Positions 38,890 to 48,979 of a stretch of DNA of 64,000 nucleotides are shown here, in pieces (within the stretch, counting starts at the first letter, position 1; every line of letters starts with the position of its first letter). The translations under genes were made by a program, and so were the position numbers. The stretch spans positions 682,001 through 746,000 of the forward strand of contig NZ_KE332377.1 of assembly GCF_000409775.1 (NCBI RefSeq). The letters run 5' to 3'. This DNA is from Litchfieldella anticariensis FP35 = DSM 16096. Lineage in GTDB: Bacteria; Pseudomonadota; Gammaproteobacteria; Pseudomonadales; Halomonadaceae. The notes beneath the pieces were generated by a model. The model saw only the letters and a program-made list of their open reading frames with translations. It was not told where the DNA came from and did not search any database.

Positions 38890-39908
38890 GACGTTTCCTC
38901 CTTGGCGAGGCGTTGTTCTTCCTCGAGCATTTCGGCCACCATATGGCAGGCAACGCGGCAGTTGCCGGAATCAACGAAATCCGGCACTTGTTCCAGGCAG
39001 GCACGGCGCGGCTGGCCGTTGGCGTCATTGACGAAACCGCAGCGCGGGTGGAAGGCGCAACCGCTGGGCAGGTTCGATAGCGATGGCATGCTACCGGGGA
39101 TCTGATTGAGGCGTTCTCCCGGCGTCGCCATCTGTGGCAAGGCATTCATCAGACCTTGGGTGTAGGGATGTTGTGGATCGTTGATGATCTCTCGTGTCGG
39201 GCCCTGCTCGATCACCCGTCCGGCATACATCACCAACATGCGTTGGGTAACCTGGCTAACCACCCCCAAGTCGTGGGTGATCAGGATCAAACCGACATTG
39301 TGCTTCTCACATAACTCCAGCAGCAGCGCCATGATTTCGGCTTGGATGGTGACATCCAATGCCGTGGTCGGCTCGTCGGCAATGATGATGTCCGGATCGA
39401 GCAGCAGGGCAATGGCGATGATGATACGTTGACGCATCCCTCCGGACAGTTCATGGGGATACTGATCCAGACGCGTCTCGGGCGAGGGGATCTGTACTTG
39501 TTGCAGCTTGTGCAACGCGATCGCCCGAGCCTCTCGATGCGAGATGCGCCGATGCGCCTTGAGACATTCGATCATCTGCTCACCGATCGAAAGCACCGGG
39601 TTGAGCGTCATCATCGGGTCCTGGAAGATCATCGAAATGCGATTACCACGCACCTTGCGTAGCGCACGGTCAGACAGGCCGGTCAGTTCCTGGCCGTCGA
39701 AGCGGATGCTACCGCCGGCGATGAACCCTGGACTGGCGATCAAATTGAGCAGGCTGAAAGCCGCTACCGATTTTCCGGCACCGGACTCACCGACGATCCC
39801 CAAGCGCTCGCCACGGTCAAGGGAAAAACTGACATTGCGCAGGGCGCGCACTTCGCCTTGTCGCAGGGCAAAGCGCACGTCCAGGTCGGAAACTTCAAGC
39901 AGGGACAT
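38886..39908 (-). CDS. dppD: Oligo/dipeptide ABC transporter ATP-binding protein, DppD-like
   Basis: A 340-residue ABC ATPase. Walker A is [12 protein letters not shown], the signature is [15 protein letters not shown], and Walker B is [12 protein letters not shown]. The C-terminal peptide-transporter extension has [16 protein letters not shown] and further cysteines. It pairs with the DppF-like ATPase to drive the two permeases. It lies 10 nt after the second permease gene. Confidence 0.91.
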   Translation of the reverse strand: MSLLEVSDLDVRFALRQGEVRALRNVSFSLDRGERLGIVGESGAGKSVAAFSLLNLIASPGFIAGGSIRFDGQELTGLSDRALRKVRGNRISMIFQDPMMTLNPVLSIGEQMIECLKAHRRISHREARAIALHKLQQVQIPSPETRLDQYPHELSGGMRQRIIIAIALLLDPDIIIADEPTTALDVTIQAEIMALLLELCEKHNVGLILITHDLGVVSQVTQRMLVMYAGRVIEQGPTREIINDPQHPYTQGLMNALPQMATPGERLNQIPGSMPSLSNLPSGCAFHPRCGFVNDANGQPRRACLEQVPDFVDSGNCRVACHMVAEMLEEEQRLAKEETS

Positions 39909-39918
39909 GGTGCACTCC

Positions 39919-40857
39919 TTACCCCTTGTACAAACGCGGGTTCATGACATCTCGTAGCCAGTCGCCCAGCAGGTTGATGACGAGTACCAGCACCACCAGC
40001 ACGGCACCGGGAATCAACGTGATCCACCACGAACCAGACTGGATATAGTCGAAGCCGGACTTGATCAACGACCCCAAAGAGGGGTGGGTTTCCGGCATGC
40101 CCAGCCCCAGGAACGACAGTGCGGCCTCGGAAATGATGGCGTTGGCGATCTGTACGGTCGAAATCACGAATACCGGTGATAGAGTGTTAGGCAATACATG
40201 ACGAAACATGATCCGCCTGCTGCCAAGCCCCATCACTCGTGCTGCATCGACGTACTCCTTGCTTTTTTCCGCTAGTACCGAAGCGCGCACGGTACGCGCA
40301 TACTGCGGCCATTCCGCCAGGCCGATGATCAGGATCAACATCAGCACCGCATATTGACTGTAGAAGCTACTACCCAGTGTCGCCTTGACCACGGCACCGA
40401 CCACAATGGCTACCATCAACGTCGAGAACGATAACTGGATATCGGCCAGGCGCATCAGGATGGCATCCACGCGCCCGCCCAGATAACCGGCCAGCAGGCC
40501 AAAGGTAACGCCCAGAATGGCTTGCAGGATCACCGCGCCGAAACCGATTACCAGCGAGACGCGGGTCCCGTAGAGAATGATCGACAGCAGGTCGCGGCCT
40601 TGGGCGTCAGTCCCCAAGGTATAGTGCTCAACGGCCCCTTCGATCCAGAAGGGCGGCAATTCGGAATCAAGAATGTCGATCTGGCGCAGGTCGTAAGGAT
40701 TCGTCGGTGCCAGCCAGGGAGCCATGAAGGCCGCCAGCACCAAGCAGAGAAAGATCGCCAGGCATAACTGCGCGCTCCAGGTCCGCTTGAAACTGTACAG
40801 CAGATAGGAATCGCGGAACCTGGCCCAGCGTGTTGTCGTGGAAACTTGAGTCGTCAT
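39919..40857 (-). CDS. dppC: Oligo/dipeptide ABC transporter permease, DppC-like
   Basis: A 312-residue BPD_transp_1 permease. One N-terminal membrane segment (AQLCLAIFLCLVLAAFMAP) is followed by a periplasmic loop and five further segments. The ATPase-coupling EAA-type loop is around EYVDAARVMGLGSRRIMFRHVLPN (shown as DAARVMGLGSRRIMFRHV). It overlaps the DppB-like gene by four bases, as expected for subunits of one complex. Confidence 0.92.
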   Translation of the reverse strand: MTTQVSTTTRWARFRDSYLLYSFKRTWSAQLCLAIFLCLVLAAFMAPWLAPTNPYDLRQIDILDSELPPFWIEGAVEHYTLGTDAQGRDLLSIILYGTRVSLVIGFGAVILQAILGVTFGLLAGYLGGRVDAILMRLADIQLSFSTLMVAIVVGAVVKATLGSSFYSQYAVLMLILIIGLAEWPQYARTVRASVLAEKSKEYVDAARVMGLGSRRIMFRHVLPNTLSPVFVISTVQIANAIISEAALSFLGLGMPETHPSLGSLIKSGFDYIQSGSWWITLIPGAVLVVLVLVINLLGDWLRDVMNPRLYKG

Positions 40858-41903
40858 GCGGGCTTACCGGTCAGTTTGACGGTGGGATTCACCAGGCCAT
40901 AGATCAGGTCGACGATGGTGTTGGTGACCACGAAGATCACGCCCACGATCATCAGATAGGCCACGATCAGCGGAATGTCGGCACGATTGATGGCATCGAG
41001 GAACATCAAGCCCATCCCCGGCCACTGGAAAACGGTCTCGGTCAGGATGGTATAGGCCACCATGGTGCCGATCTGAACCCCTCCCACGGTGATGACCGGC
41101 AGCATGGTGTTCTTCAGGGCATGCACAAAATAGATTCGCCACGAGGAAATCCCTTTGGCACGAGCGAATTTCACATACTCCGATTGCAGTACTTCCAGCA
41201 TTTCGGCACGAATCAGGCGGATGAACAGCGGCAGCATGATCGATGCCAGAGCGATGGAAGGCAGTACCAGGTGCTGCAAGCCCCCGGCACTGAACAGATT
41301 CGAATCCCAGTAACCGACCACGTGCACCAAATCCTGGCCACGGCCGAATGATGGCATGCCCCCCTCGGTTGATAGGGTGGCATTAAGCCAGCTTCCCCAC
41401 GCGGTACTCTCCGGGAAGAGCGTGACCTTCATGCCGATGGCGAAGATCTGGATCAGCACAATGGCAGTCAGGAATACCGGCACCGATATACCGACGATAG
41501 AAGCACCCATGAAGAAACGCGAAAGAGGCGAACGAGGCTTGATAGCGCTATAGACACCGATCGGTACTGACAGCAGTACGATGATCAGTGTCGCACCGAA
41601 GACCAGCTCCAGGGTGGCGGGGAGGTGGCGGGCAATGACATCCAGCGCCGGTTCGCGATAGAAATAGGAATACCCGAAGTCTCCCTGTATGGCGTTGCCA
41701 GCGAAGCGTAGATATTGCACATGGAATGGATCATTCAACCCCAGTCGTTCGCGCAGGGCCTCGCGCTCGCTCTCGGGGACCGACTGGCCCACCATCTGCT
41801 GAATGGGGTCACCCAAATTATCCTGGATAGCGAAGGCGATCACGCTGATGACCAACATCACCAGTATTGCGTGCATCAGCCTTTTGGTCAGAAAAGCAAT
41901 CAT
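40854..41903 (-). CDS. dppB: Oligo/dipeptide ABC transporter permease, DppB-like
   Basis: A permease of about 349 residues, starting MIAFLTKRLMHAILVMLVIS. The N-terminal TM segment and the LGLNDPFHVQYLRF block are typical of DppB/OppB. The coupling loop contains YVKFARAKGISSWRIYFVHALKN (shown as FARAKGISSWRIYFVHAL). ATG 41903 is preferred over GTG 41915 because GAAAGG then sits at normal spacing. It follows the binding-protein gene after a 93-nt gap that holds a hairpin. Confidence 0.92.
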   Translation of the reverse strand: MIAFLTKRLMHAILVMLVISVIAFAIQDNLGDPIQQMVGQSVPESEREALRERLGLNDPFHVQYLRFAGNAIQGDFGYSYFYREPALDVIARHLPATLELVFGATLIIVLLSVPIGVYSAIKPRSPLSRFFMGASIVGISVPVFLTAIVLIQIFAIGMKVTLFPESTAWGSWLNATLSTEGGMPSFGRGQDLVHVVGYWDSNLFSAGGLQHLVLPSIALASIMLPLFIRLIRAEMLEVLQSEYVKFARAKGISSWRIYFVHALKNTMLPVITVGGVQIGTMVAYTILTETVFQWPGMGLMFLDAINRADIPLIVAYLMIVGVIFVVTNTIVDLIYGLVNPTVKLTGKPA

Positions 41904-41940
41904 GGCTTGCGCCACCTTTCAGGAGAGTCGTGACAATGCT

Positions 41941-41975
41941 TCGCCGTCCCCCGGTGGCTACCGGAGGACAGGCGA
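41941..41975. repeat. Intercistronic hairpin between the binding-protein and permease genes
   Basis: TCGCC-GTCC-C-CCGG (41941-41954) folds onto CCGG-A-GGAC-A-GGCGA (41961-41975) around a 6-nt loop. It gives 13 pairs with one mismatch and one bulge. It begins 22 nt after the binding-protein stop. Such hairpins often protect the upstream mRNA, so that more binding protein than membrane subunits is made. Confidence 0.65.
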
Positions 41976-41996
41976 TATGCTTGAAGAATAGGTCGA

Positions 41997-43574
41997 TCAG
42001 TTGGCGTCTTCGATAACCAGATCGCCTAAGTAAGGGAAGTCGAGGGCATTGAGTATCGGTTCAGCATCAACACCATCGCGTGCCGCATAGGCCAGGTTCT
42101 GCCAGTGCAGCGGAATGTAGCCGGCGTCTTCATACAGCATCCGCTCGGCTTCGCGCAGCATTTCCTGACGTTTCTCGGGATCCGTCTCGGTGTCTGCCGT
42201 CGCTACCAGCGCATCCAGTTCCTCGTTGCAGTAGCTACCGTAGTTGTACTGTCCTGCACCGGTTTCCTCATTGATGCAGGCACTCAGGTACTGGAAGAAG
42301 TTGGCACTGTCTTCGGTATCCGCGTGCCAGCCGATCATCGCGATATCCGACTGGCGGGTATCGTACTCCGGCCAGTATTGGGCAAGCGGCATGGTACGCA
42401 GATTCACGTCGATGTTAATGCGCGCCAGCATGTTGGCCACCGCTTGCGCAATCTGGGCGTCGTTCACGTAACGGTTGTTAGGTGCGATCATGTTGACTTC
42501 GAAGCCATCCTCATAACCGGCTTCCGCCATCAGTTCCAAAGCGCGGTCGACGTCGTAACGAGGCGTGAGCTCCGGGTTGTGGCCAGAGTAGCCTTTTGGC
42601 GAGAACTGGGCTGCGGGCGTGGCGAAACCACGCATCAGGCGTTGAGCGATGCCTTCCTGGTTGATGGCATAGGCCACTGCGAGACGCACACGGGGATCCT
42701 GGAAAGCCTCGATTCGCTCCTCGTTCAGCTGAAAGCCGATGATGCGGGTACCGGGGATCTCGACCAGGTTGACACCGTCAGCCTCACGTACGCGCTCCAG
42801 GTCGTTGGGTGGCACGTGGTCGATGAAATCCACACCACCGGAAAGCAAGGCAGCTACACGCGAGGCATTCTCACTGATGGGGGTAAGCACGATATTGTCG
42901 ACGTTGCCAGGTGATTCGGTATCCCAGTAGTCGTCGAAGCGCTCGAAGTCGACCCGAACCCCTTGGCGACGCTCGGTAACGATGAAGGGGCCGGTACCAG
43001 AAACATTACGTGAGGCAAATGAGTTGCCGCTCTTGACGATCTCGGCCTTGTCGTCGCCATCAGCGGTAGTGCCGCTGTAGAACTCGCTGTCCATGGGGAA
43101 GATATAGGTCGCCAAATTCAGCAATATCGGATATGGCTCGTGAGTAGTGATCTCCACGGTGGTATCGTCGATGGCTTCAGCACTGGCGATAGGTTCGAAG
43201 ATGGCCTTGTAGTCAGGGCTTTCTTTCAAACGCTCGATAGTCCAGACCACGTCCTCGGCAGTGAATGTGTTGCCGGAGTGGAAGGTGACATCGTCACGCA
43301 AGGTCATGCGCAGGGTAGTATCGTCGACCTGCTCCCATGACGTGGCCAGACGTGGTTCGAACTGGAAATCCTTGGTCCAGCGTACCAACGGATCGAAGGA
43401 AAGGTGCGAGAAGCGCAGCATCCCTCCGGATAGCTGCTCATGAATGTCGAGCGTTTCCGGGTCGGCGCTATATCCGATGCGCAGGGTTTCGGCGTTGGCC
43501 GTCATGGGCAGCAACGCGGCGCCGGTCATGGTGGCGCCCACTAGGGAGGCCAGTAGGGTCTTGTTGAAGGTCAT
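41997..43574 (-). CDS. dppA: Periplasmic peptide-binding protein of an ABC transporter (SBP_bac_5)
   Basis: A 525-residue solute-binding protein. The signal peptide covers about residues 1-27 (LLASLVGATMTGAALLPMTANA). The mature part begins ETLRIGYSADPETLDIHEQ, followed by FDPLVRWTKDFQFEPRLATSWE (shown as RWTKDFQFEPRLATSWE), the usual family-5 start. It delivers peptides or related solutes to the DppBC permease. The start at 43574 fits the signal peptide; longer in-frame starts add non-signal residues. It is the first gene of a seven-gene minus-strand operon. Solute specificity cannot be told from the sequence; proline-containing peptides are an inference from pepQ. Confidence 0.9.
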   Translation of the reverse strand: MTFNKTLLASLVGATMTGAALLPMTANAETLRIGYSADPETLDIHEQLSGGMLRFSHLSFDPLVRWTKDFQFEPRLATSWEQVDDTTLRMTLRDDVTFHSGNTFTAEDVVWTIERLKESPDYKAIFEPIASAEAIDDTTVEITTHEPYPILLNLATYIFPMDSEFYSGTTADGDDKAEIVKSGNSFASRNVSGTGPFIVTERRQGVRVDFERFDDYWDTESPGNVDNIVLTPISENASRVAALLSGGVDFIDHVPPNDLERVREADGVNLVEIPGTRIIGFQLNEERIEAFQDPRVRLAVAYAINQEGIAQRLMRGFATPAAQFSPKGYSGHNPELTPRYDVDRALELMAEAGYEDGFEVNMIAPNNRYVNDAQIAQAVANMLARINIDVNLRTMPLAQYWPEYDTRQSDIAMIGWHADTEDSANFFQYLSACINEETGAGQYNYGSYCNEELDALVATADTETDPEKRQEMLREAERMLYEDAGYIPLHWQNLAYAARDGVDAEPILNALDFPYLGDLVIEDAN

Positions 43575-43673
43575 GATGATCCCCATTTGTCGATTGTTAT
43601 GGCTGCCCATAAAAACCGGCAGCTAGAAACGCACATTAGTCAGTTGACCATCCGGGCGACAATCGAAATATTG

Positions 43674-43706
43674 ACTGGCGTCATTCAGAGAGCGAATGAC
43701 GCCAGT
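43674..43706 (-). terminator. Hairpin downstream of can, probable terminator
   Basis: ACTGGCGTCATTC (43674-43686) pairs perfectly with 43694-43706 around a 7-nt loop. It lies 24 nt after the can stop and ahead of the peptide operon. On the minus strand it is followed by CAATATTTCG, an incomplete U-tract. Confidence 0.65.
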
Positions 43707-43729
43707 CCGGGACCATTGACCAGATGGAA

Positions 43730-44389
43730 TCAGTCGACTCCATCTCCTGCAGGGACAAGCCGGTCGACACGGTAGAGTTGCGGTACCTGGTCGAGGCCTT
43801 CGACGGTACATTCGAGATCGGTGACTCGACCGTCGCCCAAGCCATAGACCCAGCCATGTACCGCCAATGTCTGGCCACGTTGCCAAGCGCGCTGAATGAT
43901 CTTGGTACGACACAGGTTGTCTACCTGGGATTTGACATTCAGCTCGCACATTCGGTCGACTTGCTCGTCGAGACTGAGCTCTTTCAAGGATTGACGATGT
44001 CGGCTGTAGAGTTCGCGCACCGAATGCAGCCAGAAGTCGACGATACCGAACTCTCCTCCGGTTACCGCCGCACGCACACCACCGCAACCGTAGTGGCCCA
44101 CGATCATGATGTGTTTGACCTTGAGAACGTCGACGGCGTACTGCACCACGGACAGGGCATTCATGTCATTGTGATGCAGCAGATTGGCCACGTTCCGATG
44201 CACGAAGACTTCGCCGGGGGGCAGATCGATGATCTGGTTGGCCGGTACCCGGCTATCCGAGCAACCAATCCACAGGTAATCGGGATTCTGTTGTTGCGAG
44301 AGTCGTGTGAAGAAGTCCGGGTCATCACGGCATACACTATCAGCCCACTGACGGTTGCGTTCGAGCAGTTCCTGCATCTCTTGTTTCAT
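43730..44389 (-). CDS. can: Beta-class carbonic anhydrase
   Basis: A 219-residue beta carbonic anhydrase. Zinc ligands are Cys in IGCSDSRVPANQI and His plus Cys in GHYGCGGVRAAV; the Asp/Arg dyad lies in CSDSRV. The length and the VFVHRNVANLLHHNDMN block match E. coli Can. It interconverts CO2 and bicarbonate for biosynthetic carboxylations. The start at 44389 is preferred over 44404 because GGAGG, encoded just after the earlier ATG, then lies 8 nt upstream. It is divergent from gor. Confidence 0.95.
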   Translation of the reverse strand: MKQEMQELLERNRQWADSVCRDDPDFFTRLSQQQNPDYLWIGCSDSRVPANQIIDLPPGEVFVHRNVANLLHHNDMNALSVVQYAVDVLKVKHIMIVGHYGCGGVRAAVTGGEFGIVDFWLHSVRELYSRHRQSLKELSLDEQVDRMCELNVKSQVDNLCRTKIIQRAWQRGQTLAVHGWVYGLGDGRVTDLECTVEGLDQVPQLYRVDRLVPAGDGVD

Positions 44390-44563
44390 GTACAAGGCCT
44401 CCATGAATGAAGTGGCTGAGCTGGTGGGAGAATAGCCGCTAAATCGCTAAGTGGCGCTTTTTTACCTTTATGGCATGTGAGGGTCAACGGCCGCCACTCC
44501 CGACTGTCGTCGATGACTGGTATCATTTGGACATTCAGTCAGTGTCATGTCCAGGAGGACAGT

Positions 44564-45928
44564 GTGTCCGAATTCAACTACGATCTTTTCGTCATTGGTG
44601 CTGGATCCGGTGGTGTTCGTGCCGCTCGTACCGCCGCAAGCACCGGTGCGCGCGTCGCTATTGCTGAAGATCGCTATCTCGGCGGTACCTGCGTCAATGT
44701 CGGTTGTGTGCCCAAGAAGCTCTATTCCTACGCCGCCCATTTCCATGATGCCTTCGAGGATAGTGCCGGATTCGGCTGGGTCTTGTCTGAGGCACCGCGT
44801 TTCGATTGGGCGACGCTACGCGACAACAAGATCGAGGAGATCAAGCGTCTGAACGGCATCTATAGCCGTCTGTTGGAGGGCGCGGGAGTACGCTTGATAA
44901 ACGGTCGCGCCAAGGTCCTCGACGCTCACCGAGTCGAAGTCGCCGGTGAAACCATCAGTGCCGAGAAGATTGTGGTTGCTACTGGTGGTTGGCCATGGGT
45001 ACCGGAGTTCCCAGGTAATGAGCATGTCCTGAACTCCAATCAGATCTTCGACCTGCAGCACTTCCCGAAGCGTTTTCTGGTTCTGGGCGGCGGGTATATC
45101 GCGGTAGAGTTTGCCAGTATTTTCAATGGATTGGGAAGCGACACCCATCTGGTCTATCGCGGTGAGCTCTTTCTGCGTGGTTTCGACCGCGAAGTGCGTG
45201 AATTCACCCGCGACGAAATGGGCAAAAAGGGGGTTCAACTGCATTTCGAAACCAACGTCGAGTGTATCGACAAGGTTGAGGGCGGTCTGCGAGTCACCCT
45301 AACCAATGGTGAGAGTCTAGAGGTGGATGTCGTGTTGGCCGCCACCGGGCGTAAGCCGCACCTCACTGGGCTTGGGCTCGATCAATTGGATATCGAACTG
45401 AAAGGCGATGGTACGTTAAAGGTCAATGAGCGTTTTGAGACGTCCGTACCTTCGATCCTGGCATTGGGCGATGTCACCGGAGGCCCCGAACTAACCCCGG
45501 TGGCTCTGGCCGAGGCCATGCACATGGTTCAGCATCATTTCGGCAATAATCCGCCGTCGAAACCACTGGACTACCAGAACATCGCTACTGCCGTCTTCTG
45601 TCATCCGAATATCGGCACTGTGGGGCTCTCCGAAGAGGCCGCGCGCGAACAGTGTGGCAAGATTCGCGTCTATCGTACCGATTTCCGCCCCATGAAACAC
45701 ACATTGTCGGGCAGCGACGAGCGCTGCTTGATGAAACTGATTGTCGATGATGCCAGCGATCGCGTAGTGGGAGCGCACATGGTCGGAGAGGAGGCCGGTG
45801 AGGTGATTCAAGGGATTGCCATCGCTGTGCGAGCCGGCCTGACCAAAGCAGACTTCGATGCCACTGTGGGCATTCACCCGACGGGGGCTGAAGAGTTCGT
45901 CACCTTGCGCAGCGTGACACGCTGCTAA
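44564..45928 (+). CDS. gor: Glutathione-disulfide reductase
   Basis: A 454-residue FAD/NADPH flavoprotein. The FAD motif is [16 protein letters not shown] and the redox cysteines are Cys43 and Cys48 in [13 protein letters not shown]. The NADPH motif is [15 protein letters not shown], and the C-terminal catalytic His is in [12 protein letters not shown]. It keeps glutathione reduced in the cytosol. The start is GTG at 44564 with AGGAGG 5 nt upstream; an in-frame extension to 44477 is not part of the fold. An inverted repeat (TGGACAT 44528-44534, ATGTCCA 44547-44553) touches the ribosome-binding site. Confidence 0.95.
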   Translation: MSEFNYDLFVIGAGSGGVRAARTAASTGARVAIAEDRYLGGTCVNVGCVPKKLYSYAAHFHDAFEDSAGFGWVLSEAPRFDWATLRDNKIEEIKRLNGIYSRLLEGAGVRLINGRAKVLDAHRVEVAGETISAEKIVVATGGWPWVPEFPGNEHVLNSNQIFDLQHFPKRFLVLGGGYIAVEFASIFNGLGSDTHLVYRGELFLRGFDREVREFTRDEMGKKGVQLHFETNVECIDKVEGGLRVTLTNGESLEVDVVLAATGRKPHLTGLGLDQLDIELKGDGTLKVNERFETSVPSILALGDVTGGPELTPVALAEAMHMVQHHFGNNPPSKPLDYQNIATAVFCHPNIGTVGLSEEAAREQCGKIRVYRTDFRPMKHTLSGSDERCLMKLIVDDASDRVVGAHMVGEEAGEVIQGIAIAVRAGLTKADFDATVGIHPTGAEEFVTLRSVTRC

Positions 45929-45978
45929 TAAGGCGTACGGCATTTGTCATTTGCCGGTCATCATGACCTGCCACGCTC

Positions 45979-46004
45979 AAGGCCACCATGACGGTGGCCT
46001 TTTT
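45979..46004 (+). terminator. Intrinsic terminator after gor
   Basis: AAGGCCACC (45979-45987) pairs with GGTGGCCTT (45993-46001) around a 5-nt loop, followed by TTTT. It separates gor from the ectoine promoter region. Confidence 0.88.
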
Positions 46005-46053
46005 CATGCTGCCTGCTATCGTGCTGAGAACGTCCCGTATGTCTTTCAATCAC

Positions 46054-46082
46054 CTGAAGTCAGGCATTGCATGTACTATAAT
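46054..46082 (+). promoter_or_regulatory. Distal ectA promoter candidate, possibly sigma-S type
   Basis: A perfect TATAAT (46077-46082) is preceded by C, giving the CTATAAT pattern favoured by sigma-S. A poor -35 (CTGAAG, 46054-46059) is 17 nt upstream. In Halomonas elongata ectA has both a sigma-70 and a sigma-38 promoter; the two sites here could correspond. Assignment to a sigma factor is inference. Confidence 0.45.
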
Positions 46083-46121
46083 TTTAGTTTATGGATTGTG
46101 CGCTCAATGATAAACGACTCT

Positions 46122-46150
46122 TTGAATTGCGCATAAGCGCTTGTTATACT
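46122..46150 (+). promoter_or_regulatory. Proximal ectA sigma-70 promoter
   Basis: TTGAAT (46122-46127) and TATACT (46145-46150) are separated by an ideal 17 nt and lie 34 nt before the ectA start. The spacer contains the small inverted repeat GCGC-ATAA-GCGC (46129-46140). Confidence 0.7.
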
Positions 46151-46183
46151 AATGCGCAAATTCGCCAACAGCGAAGCATAAAC

Positions 46184-46762
46184 ATGAACCTATCAACACA
46201 GCCCTTCACTCCTTCCGCCGACCTGGCACGCCCAAGTGTGGCCGATGCAGTGGTCGGCAGCGCCAAGACCCCATTGTTCATCCGCAAACCAAATCCGGAT
46301 GACGGTTGGGGCATCTACGAACTGGTCAAGGCTTGCCCGCCACTGGATGTGAATTCGGCTTACGCCTACCTGTTGCTGGCCACACAATTTCGTGACAGCT
46401 GTGCTGTGGCAACCAACGAGGAAGGCGATATCGTCGGCTTCGTTTCCGGTTACGTGAAAAACAATGCGCCCGATACCTATTTTCTGTGGCAGGTGGCAGT
46501 GGGTGAAAAGGCACGTGGCACCGGATTGGCCCGGCGTCTGGTGGAGGCGGTCATGAGCCGACCGGAATTGGCGGAAGTACGTCATCTGGAAACCACCATC
46601 ACGCCCGACAACGAGGCTTCGTGGGGGCTTTTCACCCGCTTGGCCGATCGCTGGCAGGCCCCCCTGAACAGTCGTGAATATTTCTCTACCGATCAGCTCG
46701 GTGGTGAGCATGATCCGGAAAACCTGGTGCGAATCGGTCCCTTCAAGCCCGAGCATATCTGA
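46184..46762 (+). CDS. ectA: L-2,4-diaminobutyrate acetyltransferase EctA
   Basis: A 192-residue GNAT acetyltransferase, the same length as H. elongata EctA and very close to it in sequence (for example DDGWGIYELVKACPPLDVNS and WQVAVGEKARGTGLARRLV). It acetylates 2,4-diaminobutyrate at the gamma nitrogen, the second step of ectoine synthesis. The start at 46184 aligns with the known protein; the longer in-frame reading from 46091 covers promoter DNA. It is the first gene of ectABC, transcribed under osmotic stress in relatives. Confidence 0.98.
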   Translation: MNLSTQPFTPSADLARPSVADAVVGSAKTPLFIRKPNPDDGWGIYELVKACPPLDVNSAYAYLLLATQFRDSCAVATNEEGDIVGFVSGYVKNNAPDTYFLWQVAVGEKARGTGLARRLVEAVMSRPELAEVRHLETTITPDNEASWGLFTRLADRWQAPLNSREYFSTDQLGGEHDPENLVRIGPFKPEHI

Positions 46763-46785
46763 GCACCCACCCAATCTCTCTCTAG

Positions 46786-48114
<1,329 letters not shown>

Positions 48115-48250
48115 CTATTCTCGATAGAGCCTGTTGACGATGACAGCGGGCCTATCGACAGCCGTTCGGCCTGAGAGACCGTCGGGCCGTTTTCTGTTTG
48201 AATCGCAAGGACCATACCCTAACGGCCCTGCGAGAAGAGGAGCTTTCACG

Positions 48251-48667
48251 ATGATCGTGCGCAACCTAGAAGAAGCCCGTCAGACCGAGCGTCTGGTAAC
48301 CGCCGAAACCGGTACCTGGGATAGCACGCGCTTAGTGCTAGCCGGGGATGGTGGTGGTTTTTCCTTCCATATCACCCGTATCTTCGAAGGTACCGAAACG
48401 CATATCCACTACAAGCACCATTACGAGTCGGTGTATTGCATAGAAGGGGAAGGGGAAGTCGAGACCTTGGCCGATGGCAAGATCTGGCCAATCAAACCCG
48501 GTGATATCTACATTCTCGATCAGCATGATGAACACCTGCTGCGTGCCCACAAGACCATGCATTTGGCCTGTGTGTTCACACCGGCGATCACCGGCAATGA
48601 AGTGCACCGTGAAGATGGCTCCTACGCACCGGCCGATGATGAAGCGGACGATGCAAAACCCCTCTAA
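48251..48667 (+). CDS. ectC: Ectoine synthase EctC
   Basis: A 138-residue cupin that closes N-gamma-acetyl-diaminobutyrate into ectoine. The start [14 protein letters not shown] and the cupin core [22 protein letters not shown] and [14 protein letters not shown] are the EctC signature, with the metal-binding Glu, Tyr and His region intact. The start at 48251 has AGAGGAG about 9 nt upstream. The C-terminus has an acidic tail ([10 protein letters not shown]) after HREDGSYAP. The 136-nt gap after ectB holds no promoter I could defend. No ectD or ectR gene follows directly. Confidence 0.98.
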   Translation: MIVRNLEEARQTERLVTAETGTWDSTRLVLAGDGGGFSFHITRIFEGTETHIHYKHHYESVYCIEGEGEVETLADGKIWPIKPGDIYILDQHDEHLLRAHKTMHLACVFTPAITGNEVHREDGSYAPADDEADDAKPL

Positions 48668-48689
48668 CGTTTGAGCGTCTTTCGTTTCT

Positions 48690-48721
48690 AAGCCCAGCAA
48701 TTACATCTTGCTGGGCTTTTT
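48690..48721 (+). terminator. Intrinsic terminator of the ectABC operon
   Basis: AAGCCCAGCAA (48690-48700) pairs with TTGCTGGGCTT (48708-48718) around a 7-nt loop, followed by a T-run to 48721. It begins 23 nt after the ectC stop. Confidence 0.92.
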
Positions 48722-48865
48722 CGTGCTTGACCCTCCACAAAGCGGGAGAGGAGCTAACAAAAAATGACGTTTCTTTTCATGTCACGTGGTAGCGGTGCTG
48801 TGTCGGCTCTTGGGAGCGGCCGGAAGCACCAGTACGAGTATCGATGCCTTTCATGTACGCCGTAC

Positions 48866-48900
48866 GAGAATTGGTATTCTCACGGCAGAGCTTCTACAGT
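48866..48900 (+). promoter_or_regulatory. Candidate promoter with overlapping inverted repeat upstream of pdhA
   Basis: TTGGTA (48871-48876) and TACAGT (48895-48900) are 18 nt apart. The -35 box overlaps the inverted repeat GAGAAT-TGGT-ATTCTC (48866-48881), a possible operator. The rest of the 312-nt gap between ectC and pdhA shows only the ectC terminator and no credible small gene. Confidence 0.45.
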
Positions 48901-48979
48901 CACTAGCTGCTACCTGACTTAACCCTCTGTTTTTCAGTAAGCCAGGTAAGCGTCCAAATGTTTCCTCGGAGGATGGCTC

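Noticed and set aside
42105-42914. 269-codon open frame antisense to the peptide-binding-protein gene
   Set aside because: It is a shadow of a well-supported binding protein, with no ribosome-binding site or domain.
48115-48250. Sigma-54 promoter before ectC, as reported in H. elongata
   Set aside because: A GG-N10-GC pair exists at about 48149-48162, but the rest of the -24/-12 consensus does not match, so it is not supported.
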